NCBI GenBank assembly: GCA_027021335.1
Contig: JALUUO010000024.1
Coordinates: 1 to 63,029, forward strand
DNA: 63,029 nt
Source of the DNA: Nitrospirota bacterium
GTDB lineage: Bacteria > Nitrospirota > Thermodesulfovibrionia > SZUA-242
Reading direction: 5' to 3'
The position numbers were made by a program, and so were the translations under genes. Shown here piece after piece: positions 35,472 through 43,941 of the stretch; position 1 is the stretch's first letter; every line of letters begins with the position of its first letter. The notes beneath the pieces were generated by a model that was given only the letters and a program-made list of their open reading frames with translations, had not been told where the DNA came from and ran no database searches.

Positions 35472-36632
35472 CTAACTCACTTTTTCCCTTAGTTTTTTAA
35501 TAGAATCAATGTATCCCTTGCCAAAACTGCGTCCGAAAACCCTTTCGAACGTCCTTTTGTGATCCTCGCGAAAACTTTTATGCTTTCGGGCAAGCCTCTC
35601 CCAAACAGCCGCCCGCCTGAAAAGAGGTATTTTATATAAAAATTTCTTCCAGCCCGACCGGCCCTGCGCCTGCATAATCTCACTTTCGATCGTCTCAGGG
35701 TTTAACTCCTCAAGAAACGCCTCCAAACTCTTTTGGGCACCGGAGAGAAGGCCTACCTGGTGCAGTAAAATATCCTGAAAGGCCTCATTAAGCTCCTTTA
35801 CAGCCTGCCCCCGTTCTTCATCCGTAGAGCGGTCAAACAGGTATTTACCTAAGTCTTCATATGTTGCCGCGTATTTCACAAGATTCCGGCGCCTGAGCTG
35901 TTCAGGATCGAGTCCTGTAGGAATAATCTTGGTTACCTGCGCATCGAATTCTTCCTCAAACTGCCGGCGCCCCTCAAGAGCCCCAAAAAGGTTCCTGAGC
36001 AGAACTTCAGATATTTTTCGTATGTGCAGGCAGAAGCGCTCCACTTCCTCCGGAGAATTCAACATACGTTGCTGTCCGGCAAAATGGGATGAGATTGCAG
36101 ATAGAGAATAATATGCAGTTTCGTACAATGAGGTATCACCCCTGTCTTCTTTTACAACAGAGACCGTTTTCTCATTTTTTTCAGTTTTTTTAGCTTTCTT
36201 GGTAGTCAGCCGGTCTATAGGTTCCGGCTTTTCATCTATAACATAGTTTTCATCTTTTTTATCTTTTTCAAATGTTTCTGCTTCAGAGGGTTTTTCTCTT
36301 ACAGCATCGGCGGGGGGCACAGGAAGAACAATTAGTGTGAAATTGCCAAACTGTATTTTGTCATCCGGAGCAAGGGGGTAATCCTCTCCAGCCGTCAGCT
36401 GTTTTCCATTTAGAAATGTTCCGTTTTTACTATTAACATCCCTGACGTAATATGTTCCTTCCTTTTTCTCTATGTTTGCGTGCTTCGACGAAACCAACCG
36501 GGTCTTGTCAGGAACCACCAGATCGTTGGACGAACCTCTTCCTATGGAGATGTTATCCTTGTCAAAAACATCCTCAAACTCTTTTGACTCTGCACCTCCA
36601 CAGGTTGTAAGAAGGGTAAGCTTAACCGGCAT
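35472..36632 (-). CDS. tagH: T6SS FHA-domain protein (TagH/Fha-like)
   Basis: A 386-residue protein. The N-terminal FHA domain (about residues 20-110) shows ISIGRGSSNDLVV and VSSKHANIEKKEGTYYVRDVNSKNGTFLNG, so it should bind phosphothreonine. A low-complexity charged linker follows, and the C-terminal about 200 residues match the T6SS FHA C-terminal domain (LFGALEGRRQFEEEFDAQ ... FGRSFGKGYI). Such proteins form the phospho-dependent switch of T6SS with PpkA kinase and PppA phosphatase. The gene overlaps the phosphatase gene by 11 bases; no kinase is in the locus. Confidence 0.9.
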   Translation of the reverse strand: MPVKLTLLTTCGGAESKEFEDVFDKDNISIGRGSSNDLVVPDKTRLVSSKHANIEKKEGTYYVRDVNSKNGTFLNGKQLTAGEDYPLAPDDKIQFGNFTLIVLPVPPADAVREKPSEAETFEKDKKDENYVIDEKPEPIDRLTTKKAKKTEKNEKTVSVVKEDRGDTSLYETAYYSLSAISSHFAGQQRMLNSPEEVERFCLHIRKISEVLLRNLFGALEGRRQFEEEFDAQVTKIIPTGLDPEQLRRRNLVKYAATYEDLGKYLFDRSTDEERGQAVKELNEAFQDILLHQVGLLSGAQKSLEAFLEELNPETIESEIMQAQGRSGWKKFLYKIPLFRRAAVWERLARKHKSFREDHKRTFERVFGRSFGKGYIDSIKKLREKVS

Positions 36633-37533
36633 TACGATTAATAACTCCTAGAGAAAATAATAGCATTCCTACTAATATCAGTGCTGTTATAACAGCTAAA
36701 AGCCACCATGCAAACGTATTTGTTCCGGCTTTTTCCCTGCCCTGGCCGGATATGGCTTTTACAAGTATTACTGAGATATTGTCATCTCCTCCCTTTTCAT
36801 TTGCGCGACTGATAAGTTTTTTACATCCATCTTTCAACGAAACGCTATCCATAACAATATTAAGTATTTCAAAGTCATCAAGTTTAGATGTCAACCCATC
36901 ACTGCAGAGCATAAATATATCGCCGCTGCAAATATCGATAGGATTCGGATGAAGTTCTACAGATACAGTTGATTTGATGCCGAGACTTCTTGAAATCATG
37001 TTTCTAGATGGATGGCTACGAGCCTCTTCTTTGGTTATCTCACCTTTCTCAACCATATCCCAAATAGGAGAATGATCCCGGGTCAACTGCCTGATTCGCC
37101 CGTCACGTATCAGGTAGGCCCGGCTGTCGCCTACATGCGCAATTATTGCCGTTGCACGGCGCATAACAAGGGCTACACATGTTGTCCCCATGCCCTGATA
37201 GGAAATATCCGATTTTGCAACATCACGCACACGTGTGTTTGCCTTTTCGATCGAAACAGCCAGCCGCAGTCCATCGGATTCGGCAGAACTGGAAACAAAC
37301 TCGTCAATAACGGCTTTCACTGCTGTTTTGCTTGCGACTTCACCGGCGGCATGCCCACCCATGCCGTCAGCCACCACAAAAAGAGAGAAGCCACCTTCTT
37401 TTGATTCGTGTACCCCTAGAAAATCCTGATTATTCCGTCTTGTCCTTCCCAGGTCGGAAAGAGCTTGCCATTCTATGTTCAGTTTATCTGGCTGCGGTTT
37501 ATCAGGTCCGTTTAGATGCATAGTTATCGGCAA
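36622..37533 (-). CDS. pppA: T6SS PP2C-type Ser/Thr phosphatase (PppA-like)
   Basis: A 303-residue PP2C-family phosphatase. The motifs are complete: VVADGMGGHAAGEVAS (metal), GMGTTCVALV, HVGDSRAYLIRDG, ARSHPSRNMISRSLG, FMLCSDGLTSKL and GGDDNISVILV. A single C-terminal membrane segment (about 278-298) would anchor it in the inner membrane with the catalytic part inside. In T6SS the PppA enzyme reverses PpkA phosphorylation of Fha. It is first in the minus-strand operon, with a TTG (37533) or ATG (37521) start; neither has a strong ribosome-binding site. Confidence 0.88.
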   Translation of the reverse strand: MPITMHLNGPDKPQPDKLNIEWQALSDLGRTRRNNQDFLGVHESKEGGFSLFVVADGMGGHAAGEVASKTAVKAVIDEFVSSSAESDGLRLAVSIEKANTRVRDVAKSDISYQGMGTTCVALVMRRATAIIAHVGDSRAYLIRDGRIRQLTRDHSPIWDMVEKGEITKEEARSHPSRNMISRSLGIKSTVSVELHPNPIDICSGDIFMLCSDGLTSKLDDFEILNIVMDSVSLKDGCKKLISRANEKGGDDNISVILVKAISGQGREKAGTNTFAWWLLAVITALILVGMLLFSLGVINRNAG

Positions 37534-37704
37534 TTTTTTTTATTATTGAAGCAAAATGACGCTTTTAGTTCATATACGGGCATGGTATAATTGCCTTGAG
37601 CTAAAGAAAGCAAGCGAAAAAGCCATCTTCTATTTAGTTATAATTCTTGTAGCTAAACAAGCGTATCAACCAAAAAAAGTGGCTTTTCATGACGAGTAAA
37701 AAAG

Positions 37705-37718
37705 ATTTTAAAACGTTT
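37705..37718. promoter_or_regulatory. Second copy of the TTTTAAAACGTTT motif before tssA
   Basis: ATTTTAAAACGTTT occurs here and as part of the perfect palindrome at 37742-37773; the AACGTT centres are 43 bp apart, roughly four helical turns. The same ATTTTAAAACGT 12-mer is found at 46918-46929 upstream of the SNF2 gene. Consistent with two sites for one regulator on the same DNA face; inference only. Confidence 0.4.
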
Positions 37719-37741
37719 CGGCAATGCCTTTAAAATGCTTT

Positions 37742-37773
37742 TATATTATTTTAAAACGTTTTAAAATAATATA
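37742..37773. promoter_or_regulatory. 32-bp perfect palindrome in the divergent T6SS promoter region
   Basis: A perfect inverted repeat centred on AAAACGTTTT, made only of A and T outside the central CG, lies 49 bases before tssA in the 288-base spacer that separates the two T6SS operons. It is a strong candidate operator. TATAAT-like boxes at 37582-37587 and 37639-37644 lie elsewhere in the spacer; no gene was seen in it. Confidence 0.6.
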
Positions 37774-37821
37774 GCAGAACTATAAAAAAAGGTAAATAAA
37801 AGAAGAGGAATTCTTTTTCTC

Positions 37822-39399
37822 ATGATACCGGAAATACCCCCTTTACTTGGATCTCAACCAATAAGCCCGGAAACCCCTCAGGGAACATCCGTCCGTTACG
37901 AGCCGGAATACGAAGAACTTCAGGAGGAGGTCCGTAAACTTCAGTCACTATCAGGTGGCACTGTGGAGTGGAGCCGGGTGGCTGAATTGGCGGTAGTCAT
38001 CCTCGGCACTAAGTCGAAGGACTTGCAGGTGGCCTCATACCTGTGTGTTGCGCTTCTGCATGAACAGTCGCTGAAAGGCCTGGCCGCAGGTCTGTTAACC
38101 TGCAAGGATCTCATCAGCAACTACTGGGACACCATGTTTCCGGAGTTAAAACGCCTTAAAGGTAGGGTTTCTGCTATCGAGTGGTTGTCGGAAAATGCAG
38201 CTAAAACACTCGGCACACAAAAGTTCACCAGTAGCGACAAGCAACAACTAGAACAGATACAGGAGACGATAAAACAGGTAAGCGACCTGCTGCAGGAAAA
38301 AATTAAAGACCGTAATAATCTTCTCTCTGAACTCAGCAGGAAGGTTAAAGAAATAATAGAAGACCTGGGTTCGCAGAGTGTTGCCGAACAACCAAAGCCA
38401 AAACCCACGGCCCAACCGGCTGCTTCGTCACAAGCCCAGGCTCCTACTCAGATATCCTCTGAGGCGGATGCTCGTAAAGCGCTACGTGAAGCCCAAACTA
38501 TCGTCTTAAAGGCCGCAACTTATCTTCGCAAAGCAGATCTCAAAAATCCACTTCCATACCGTCTCAGCCGGTCAATGTTGTGGGACAGCATTCAAGCGCC
38601 GCCCCCAAATACGGATGGACGGACACAGATGCCTGCAATACCTGCATATACGATGGACGCACAAAAACAACTGCTCGAAAAAGGAGAACCCGAAGCAATT
38701 GTGGCTCAGTCTGAATCCACATTTACAAGCAGCCCTTTTTTGCTGGACCTCCAGCTCAACATGGACGAGGCCCTCTCAACACTTGGCACTCTTTACAAAG
38801 ATGTACAGACTGTCATCCGTGAAGAGCTGGGAGTGCTTCTTCGCCGGGTGCCTCAACTTCTTGACCTTCAATTCCAGGACGGTACGGCTTTTGCCGGTCC
38901 GGAAACCCAGGAATGGGTGAGAAAGACCGTGCTGACATCACAGGCAGCAGGTACAGGCGAAGACCTGCAAGCAGGTGGGCAGTCAGAAGAGGCCCGGGAA
39001 CTGGAGGAAACTTACAACAAGGCAAGACAACTGGCTCGTACAAAACAGATTAAAGAGGCTATTTCTCTTTTTCAAGACAAACTGGCCAGAACACCGGGAC
39101 GCCGGGAACGGTTCCTCTGGAATTTTCATCTTGCCAAAGTATTGATGGCTGGAGGAAAACAGAATCTTGCCCTTGCACAACTTGAATCCCTGGACCGTGA
39201 AATTGATTTTTTCTCCCTGGAGGAATGGGAACCTGAACTATGCCAGGAAGTGCTTAGCCAACTGGTAATTTGCCAGAAAAAAGTCGCACAAGAAACACGC
39301 CTGAACACGCCTGAACTCAGAGAAAAGCTGAACCGTCTTAATGCACGCCTACTCGAATTAAATCCCGTATCCGCTCTGACAATTGACGGAAAAGCATGA
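37822..39399 (+). CDS. tssA: T6SS cap/tip protein TssA (VasJ type)
   Basis: A 525-residue protein. The N-terminal ImpA domain (about residues 40-150) shows EWSRVAELAVVILGTKSKDLQVASYLCVALL and GLLTCKDLISNYWDTMFP, the TssA hallmark. A glutamine/proline/alanine-rich linker around residue 195-210 separates it from a long C-terminal VasJ-type helical domain with tetratricopeptide-like segments (ARQLARTKQIKEAISLFQD). TssA primes sheath assembly and may hold the distal end. It is first of the plus operon and has the palindrome upstream. Confidence 0.93.
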   Translation: MIPEIPPLLGSQPISPETPQGTSVRYEPEYEELQEEVRKLQSLSGGTVEWSRVAELAVVILGTKSKDLQVASYLCVALLHEQSLKGLAAGLLTCKDLISNYWDTMFPELKRLKGRVSAIEWLSENAAKTLGTQKFTSSDKQQLEQIQETIKQVSDLLQEKIKDRNNLLSELSRKVKEIIEDLGSQSVAEQPKPKPTAQPAASSQAQAPTQISSEADARKALREAQTIVLKAATYLRKADLKNPLPYRLSRSMLWDSIQAPPPNTDGRTQMPAIPAYTMDAQKQLLEKGEPEAIVAQSESTFTSSPFLLDLQLNMDEALSTLGTLYKDVQTVIREELGVLLRRVPQLLDLQFQDGTAFAGPETQEWVRKTVLTSQAAGTGEDLQAGGQSEEARELEETYNKARQLARTKQIKEAISLFQDKLARTPGRRERFLWNFHLAKVLMAGGKQNLALAQLESLDREIDFFSLEEWEPELCQEVLSQLVICQKKVAQETRLNTPELREKLNRLNARLLELNPVSALTIDGKA

Positions 39400-39458
39400 A
39401 ATTATACAGGATAGACTGAACCTGAAATTCCAAAAGAAGTTACGAAAGGAGTGATACT

Positions 39459-39965
39459 ATGGCAAAAGAGATCTCGGTAGCACCAAAAGAACGCATTAAT
39501 ATTACGTACAAGCCGGCCACAGGAGACGCCCAGGAAGAAAAAGAACTTCCCCTTAAATTGATGATGATAGGTGACTATACCTTACAAAATGATGATACCT
39601 TGCTGGAAGACCGAAAGCCTGTCAATGTGAGCAAAGACACATTCAACGACGTTATGAAAGGGCAAAAACTGAAACTGGATATAAAAGTGCCTGACCGCCT
39701 ATCAGGAGGAGAAGAAGAAAGTGAAATCGCCACAAGTTTAAAATTCGATACGCTGAACGATTTCAACCCCGAGTCTATTGTTAAGCAGGTTCCTGAACTT
39801 AACTCTCTGCTTGAACTTCGAAATGCGCTTACCGCTCTTAAAGGTCCTCTTGGAAACGTGCCCGACTTCAGAAAGAAAATTCAGGAGATGCTGAAAGACG
39901 ATGCTTCACGCCAAAAACTTCTGGACGAGTTAGGGTTAGGCAAGGAAGGGGAAAAGTCTGAATAG
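39459..39965 (+). CDS. tssB: T6SS sheath subunit TssB (VipA)
   Basis: The 168-residue TssB shows the conserved RINITYKPATGDAQEEKELPLKLMMIGDYTL opening and the NDFNPESIVKQVPELNSLLELRNALTALKGPLGN segment, which holds the sheath-forming handshake region. It polymerises with TssC to form the contractile sheath. The C-terminus carries the DDASRQKLLDELGL helix. The ATG at 39459 has AAAGGAG upstream. It is followed 74 bases later by tssC. Confidence 0.96.
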   Translation: MAKEISVAPKERINITYKPATGDAQEEKELPLKLMMIGDYTLQNDDTLLEDRKPVNVSKDTFNDVMKGQKLKLDIKVPDRLSGGEEESEIATSLKFDTLNDFNPESIVKQVPELNSLLELRNALTALKGPLGNVPDFRKKIQEMLKDDASRQKLLDELGLGKEGEKSE

Positions 39966-40039
39966 TTTTTTCCCGGCAGACAGTAAAATTAGAGCCGGAT
40001 TATAATTGAAAAACAGTTAAAAATTAGGAGGTTTTAGAT

Positions 40040-41527
40040 ATGGCAGAAGCCGAGACACAGCAGGAAGCTGCGACAGAAGTTCAGGAAAAGGCAACCGGTT
40101 CACTTCTGGACGAAATACTGGAAGTAACAAAACTTACCCCGGCGCAGGAAGGCTACGATCTCGCCAAGAAAGGAGTGGAAGCATTTATTGCCGAGCTTCT
40201 GGCGCCAGGGCGTGAAGGAGAAAAAGTCCATCAGTCGGTGGTGAATCAGATGATCGCCGAGGTGGATAATAAGCTAAGTGCCCAGGTGGACGAAGTGCTG
40301 CATCATCCGGATGTACAGAAACTGGAGTCTGCATGGCGGGGTCTGAAGATGCTTGTGGATAGAACCAATTTCAGAGAAAACATAAAGCTGGAACTGCTGA
40401 GTGTTTCAAAAGAAGATCTTCAGGAAGATTTTGAGGACGCCCCGGAAGTAACACAATCCGGCCTTTACAAACACCTTTATACCGCAGAGTACGGACAGTT
40501 CGGAGGCGAACCCTACGGAGCAGTTATTGCAAACTATGAATTTGGTCCCGGTCCACAGGATATGGCTCTTCTGCAGCAGGTGGCAAGCGTTGCCGCAATG
40601 GCCCACGCTCCATTTATAGCAGCAGCCAGTCCCAAATTTTTCGGAGTGGAAAGCTATACAGAACTGCCTAACCTGAAGGATTTACAGTCGGTGTTTGAAG
40701 GGCCTCAGTATATCAAATGGCATTCCTTCCGTGAGTCGGAAGACGCACGATATGTCTCTTTAACAACTCCACGTTTTCTTCTTCGCCTTCCCTACGGTAA
40801 AGAAACCAATCCGGTAAAGGCATTTGAGTACGAAGAAAAAGTAAGCGGTAACCACGAACACTACCTGTGGGGCAACACCGCTTTTGCTTTTGCTACGAGA
40901 CTGACAGATAGTTTCGCAAAGTATCGTTGGTGCGCCCAGATTATCGGTCCGCAAAGCGGCGGTGCTGTTGAAGACCTGCCACTCCATCAGTTCGAAGCCA
41001 TGGGCGAAATTCAGACCAAAATTCCTACGGAAGTTCTTATCTCCGAACGCCGGGAATTCGAACTGGCAGAACAAGGCTTTATAGGCCTAACCATGAGAAA
41101 GGGAAGCGATAACGCAACCTTCTTTTCCGCAAACTCATGTCAAAAGCCCAAATTCTTCGGCACCAGTAAAGAAGGCAAAGCGGCCGAAACAAATTTCAAA
41201 CTCGGAACACAGTTACCGTACATGTTTATTATCAACAGGCTGGCTCATTACCTGAAAGTACTTCAAAGAGAGCAGATCGGAAGCTGGAAGGAACGAGTGG
41301 ACCTTGAAAGAGAACTCAACACCTGGATACGCCAATATGTGGCAAACCAGGAAAATCCACCTGCATCCGTAAGGTCGAGGCGGCCACTTCGAGATGCCCA
41401 GGTGGTGGTTGAAGATGTAGAAGGCGATCCAGGCTGGTACAAGGTCACACTGCATGTCCGCCCTCACTTTAAATACCAGGGCGCATACTTCGACCTCTCG
41501 CTGGTAGGCAAGCTTGATAAGACGTAA
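40040..41527 (+). CDS. tssC: T6SS sheath subunit TssC (VipB)
   Basis: A 495-residue sheath protein. Near the N-terminus SLLDEILEVTKLTPAQEGYD retains the helix that ClpV recognises in VipB-type proteins, which implies that a ClpV unfoldase exists elsewhere. The body shows LHHPDVQKLESAWRGLKMLVDR, DMALLQQVASVAAMAHAPFIAAASP, LRLPYG and NTWIRQYVANQENPPASVR with EGDPGWY. Length fits the family. TTAGGAGG precedes the ATG. The gene that normally follows, hcp, is replaced by a short inverted-repeat element and then tssE. Confidence 0.96.
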   Translation: MAEAETQQEAATEVQEKATGSLLDEILEVTKLTPAQEGYDLAKKGVEAFIAELLAPGREGEKVHQSVVNQMIAEVDNKLSAQVDEVLHHPDVQKLESAWRGLKMLVDRTNFRENIKLELLSVSKEDLQEDFEDAPEVTQSGLYKHLYTAEYGQFGGEPYGAVIANYEFGPGPQDMALLQQVASVAAMAHAPFIAAASPKFFGVESYTELPNLKDLQSVFEGPQYIKWHSFRESEDARYVSLTTPRFLLRLPYGKETNPVKAFEYEEKVSGNHEHYLWGNTAFAFATRLTDSFAKYRWCAQIIGPQSGGAVEDLPLHQFEAMGEIQTKIPTEVLISERREFELAEQGFIGLTMRKGSDNATFFSANSCQKPKFFGTSKEGKAAETNFKLGTQLPYMFIINRLAHYLKVLQREQIGSWKERVDLERELNTWIRQYVANQENPPASVRSRRPLRDAQVVVEDVEGDPGWYKVTLHVRPHFKYQGAYFDLSLVGKLDKT

Positions 41528-41541
41528 AAACAACAAAAAGG

Positions 41542-41623
41542 AGCAGTCGTCAGAAGTCAAGGAGCAAGAGAAGCTATTAATTATTTTAAAATTGATCCAT
41601 AATCCTGCTCCCTGACAACTGCT
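41542..41623. repeat. Dispersed inverted-repeat element, copy 2 (tssC-tssE spacer)
   Basis: AGCAGTCGTCAG (41542-41553) pairs with CTGACAACTGCT (41612-41623) with a single G-U-tolerated mismatch; an inner GGAGCA/TGCTCC pair strengthens the fold. GATCCATA (41594-41601) occurs just inside the right arm, as in the other two copies. It fills the usual position of hcp. Confidence 0.65.
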
Positions 41624-41636
41624 GGCTTGATAAACC

Positions 41637-42053
41637 ATGAGCCGGGAACGCACACTACTGGAACGCATAAGTGATCCGCGGGAGGATGAGCCCAGAACGA
41701 TCGAAGAAAACACCAACATGCTCGCAAACTCCGTGCTGAAACATCTTCAAAAGATGCTTAACACGCGGCAGGGATTTTCAGAAACTCTTCCTGACTACGG
41801 TCTTCCCGACCTCGTGGACTTGTTTCATTCCTTTCCAACCGCGATCGGAATCATGGAGAAGGCAATAAAGGGCACCATCGAAAAGTATGAGCCCAGGCTT
41901 AGAAACGTCAGGGTACAGCCGGTAGAGTCAGAAAGAGAGATTCTGACTTTGCATTTCGAAATTAAGGCCGATCTGGTCACATCACGGGAGCGAGCCGGAG
42001 TACTATTCGAGACACAGGTGGATTCAAACGGAGAGGTTTCAGTATCGTTATAA
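41637..42053 (+). CDS. tssE: T6SS baseplate subunit TssE (gp25-like)
   Basis: A 138-residue gp25/lysozyme-like baseplate protein. The opening RTLLERISDP is conserved in TssE, and HLQKMLNTRQGFSETLPDYGLPDL is the family core, with the later EPRLRNVRVQPVESEREIL. TssE nucleates sheath assembly at the baseplate. Length is normal (about 135-150). The gene sits between two copies of the inverted-repeat element, an odd arrangement for a T6SS operon. Confidence 0.93.
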   Translation: MSRERTLLERISDPREDEPRTIEENTNMLANSVLKHLQKMLNTRQGFSETLPDYGLPDLVDLFHSFPTAIGIMEKAIKGTIEKYEPRLRNVRVQPVESEREILTLHFEIKADLVTSRERAGVLFETQVDSNGEVSVSL

Positions 42054-42061
42054 ATAAACTA

Positions 42062-42170
42062 CAGGAGTCAGGGAACAGGAAAATATGAATTATTCGTATC
42101 ATCTGCCGACCTTACAACCATCATCTGGACTTTGATCCATATTTCTGTACCCTGCACCCTGACAACTGCC
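42062..42170. repeat. Dispersed inverted-repeat element, copy 3 (tssE-tssF spacer)
   Basis: GATCCATATTTCTG (42134-42147) and CCCTGACAACTGCC (42157-42170) repeat the right end of copies 1 and 2. On the left, GGGAACAG followed by ATATG (from 42071) is an imperfect complement of CATATTTCTGTACCC, with one bulge and a mismatch; the outer arm is shortened. It is the most degenerate copy. Confidence 0.55.
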
Positions 42171-42183
42171 AACTTATTCAAAT

Positions 42184-43941
42184 ATGTTCAACAAATACTA
42201 TCTGGAAGAACTGACCTTTCTTCGCGAGCTGGGAAAAGAGTTCGCTGAAGCGCATCCTGAGGCCGCCCATTATCTGGCGGCAAAGGGAAGCGATCCCGAG
42301 GTTGACCGCCTGCTGGAGGGCTTTGCTTTTCTTACCGGCCGCATACGGCACAAACTGGATGACGAGCTGCCTGAGCTGACCCATATGATGATAGGGCTTT
42401 TATGGCCGCATTATCTTCGTCCCATACCGGCCATGAGCATCCTACAGTGCAAGCCGAAAGAGCACCTTTTGTCTGATCATCAGATAATTCCACGAGGAAC
42501 AGAAATCGCATCGGTTGCGGTAGAGGGAGTTCAGTGCCGGTTTCGTACCTGCTACGATGTTGATCTCTACCCACTCTCCCTAAGAGAAGTTTTAATGGAA
42601 AGTCCTTCCGGAAAAAAATCTCAACTCAGATTGACCTGTGAACCTCACCAGGGAGTTCAGCTGAGAAACTTTAAGATCGAGCGATTGCGTTTCTACCTGC
42701 ATGGTGAAAGCAATGTCACATCCGCGCTTTTTCTTTGGCTTTCCCGTCGTATCAAAAAAATTTCCATACGTTCGACCTCAGGAGCCGGAGCACCGATATC
42801 TTTACCGCCGGATATGCTTTGTCAGGCAGGCTTTGCAGACAACGAGGTATTACTGCCCTACCCCCTTCATTCATTCAAGGGCTACCGGTTCTTACAGGAA
42901 TATTTCTGTCTTCCCGAAAAATTTATGTTCTTTGATCTTTATGGACTAGAAAAGCTTCACGAAGCCGGTATAGAGGGGACGTTTGAAGTTCTATTTGAAT
43001 TCGATAAGCGCTGGGATGATGCACTTAGGATATCTGATGAGAATCTTCTTCTTTATTGTTCTCCTGTTATCAATCTTTTCCAACATGAAGCAGATCCCAT
43101 CCGTATAGAACAGGAAAGAACCTCGTATCGTATACATCCTCACGGCTCAGATATAAAGCACTTCGAAATATTCTCGGTTGACCGTGTAACCGGCTGGGAT
43201 CAATACGCGGCACGTGAACGAGTCTATGAACCTTTCTATTCCTTTAAGCATGGACAGAAATCACTGGGCCGCGGCAACGTATACCACAACACCAGCATGC
43301 AACACGTAGTGGTTGGACATGGAACAGATACATATATTTCATTTGTTAACGAAGAGGGAGATAGGGAAGCGCCGTCTGCCGAAGTTGTAAACATAGAACT
43401 CACATGCTCTAACCGTAACCTTCCTTCTGAACTTCGCGTAGGTGATATTCGCATTCCCACAGACAAGTCACCTGAATATGTGGAATTCCGGAATGTTTTA
43501 CCGGTAAGAAATTCCGTGCCCCCCCCTTTGGAGGGAGATCTTCATTGGCGCTTGATTTCACACCTGTCTTTAAACTATCAAAGCCTCACAAACCCGGATT
43601 CGCTACGAAGAGTGCTTGGTGTATACAACTTTCAAGCTCTTTATGACAGCCAGGCCGCACGCCAAAGCGAACTGCTTCTTGATGGTATCGTAAATGTTCA
43701 TGCAGAACCTGATGAACACATATTTAGAGGGGCTGTGATTCGGGGGACATATATTCATCTCGAACTGCTTGAGGATCATTTCGCCGGCGAGGGAGAAATG
43801 CTGTTGTTTGCATCGGTGCTTAATGAGTTCTTCGCGCTATATTCGAGCATAAACTCATTTTGCAGGCTTGAAGTACGTGGAGTTCAAAAAGGAGAGACTT
43901 ACGATTGGCCGCCCAGAATAGGACAGCAGATAATACTCTAA
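42184..43941 (+). CDS. tssF: T6SS baseplate subunit TssF
   Basis: A 585-residue TssF recognised by the opening FNKYYLEELTFLRELGKEFA, then HPEAAHYLAAKGSDPEVDRLLEGFAFL, and HLRPIPAMSIL-type and LTCSNRNLPSEL segments. With TssG, TssK and TssE it forms the wedge of the baseplate. Length is typical (580-600). The tssG start codon overlaps its end by 37 bases, so the two are translationally coupled. Confidence 0.95.
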   Translation: MFNKYYLEELTFLRELGKEFAEAHPEAAHYLAAKGSDPEVDRLLEGFAFLTGRIRHKLDDELPELTHMMIGLLWPHYLRPIPAMSILQCKPKEHLLSDHQIIPRGTEIASVAVEGVQCRFRTCYDVDLYPLSLREVLMESPSGKKSQLRLTCEPHQGVQLRNFKIERLRFYLHGESNVTSALFLWLSRRIKKISIRSTSGAGAPISLPPDMLCQAGFADNEVLLPYPLHSFKGYRFLQEYFCLPEKFMFFDLYGLEKLHEAGIEGTFEVLFEFDKRWDDALRISDENLLLYCSPVINLFQHEADPIRIEQERTSYRIHPHGSDIKHFEIFSVDRVTGWDQYAARERVYEPFYSFKHGQKSLGRGNVYHNTSMQHVVVGHGTDTYISFVNEEGDREAPSAEVVNIELTCSNRNLPSELRVGDIRIPTDKSPEYVEFRNVLPVRNSVPPPLEGDLHWRLISHLSLNYQSLTNPDSLRRVLGVYNFQALYDSQAARQSELLLDGIVNVHAEPDEHIFRGAVIRGTYIHLELLEDHFAGEGEMLLFASVLNEFFALYSSINSFCRLEVRGVQKGETYDWPPRIGQQIIL

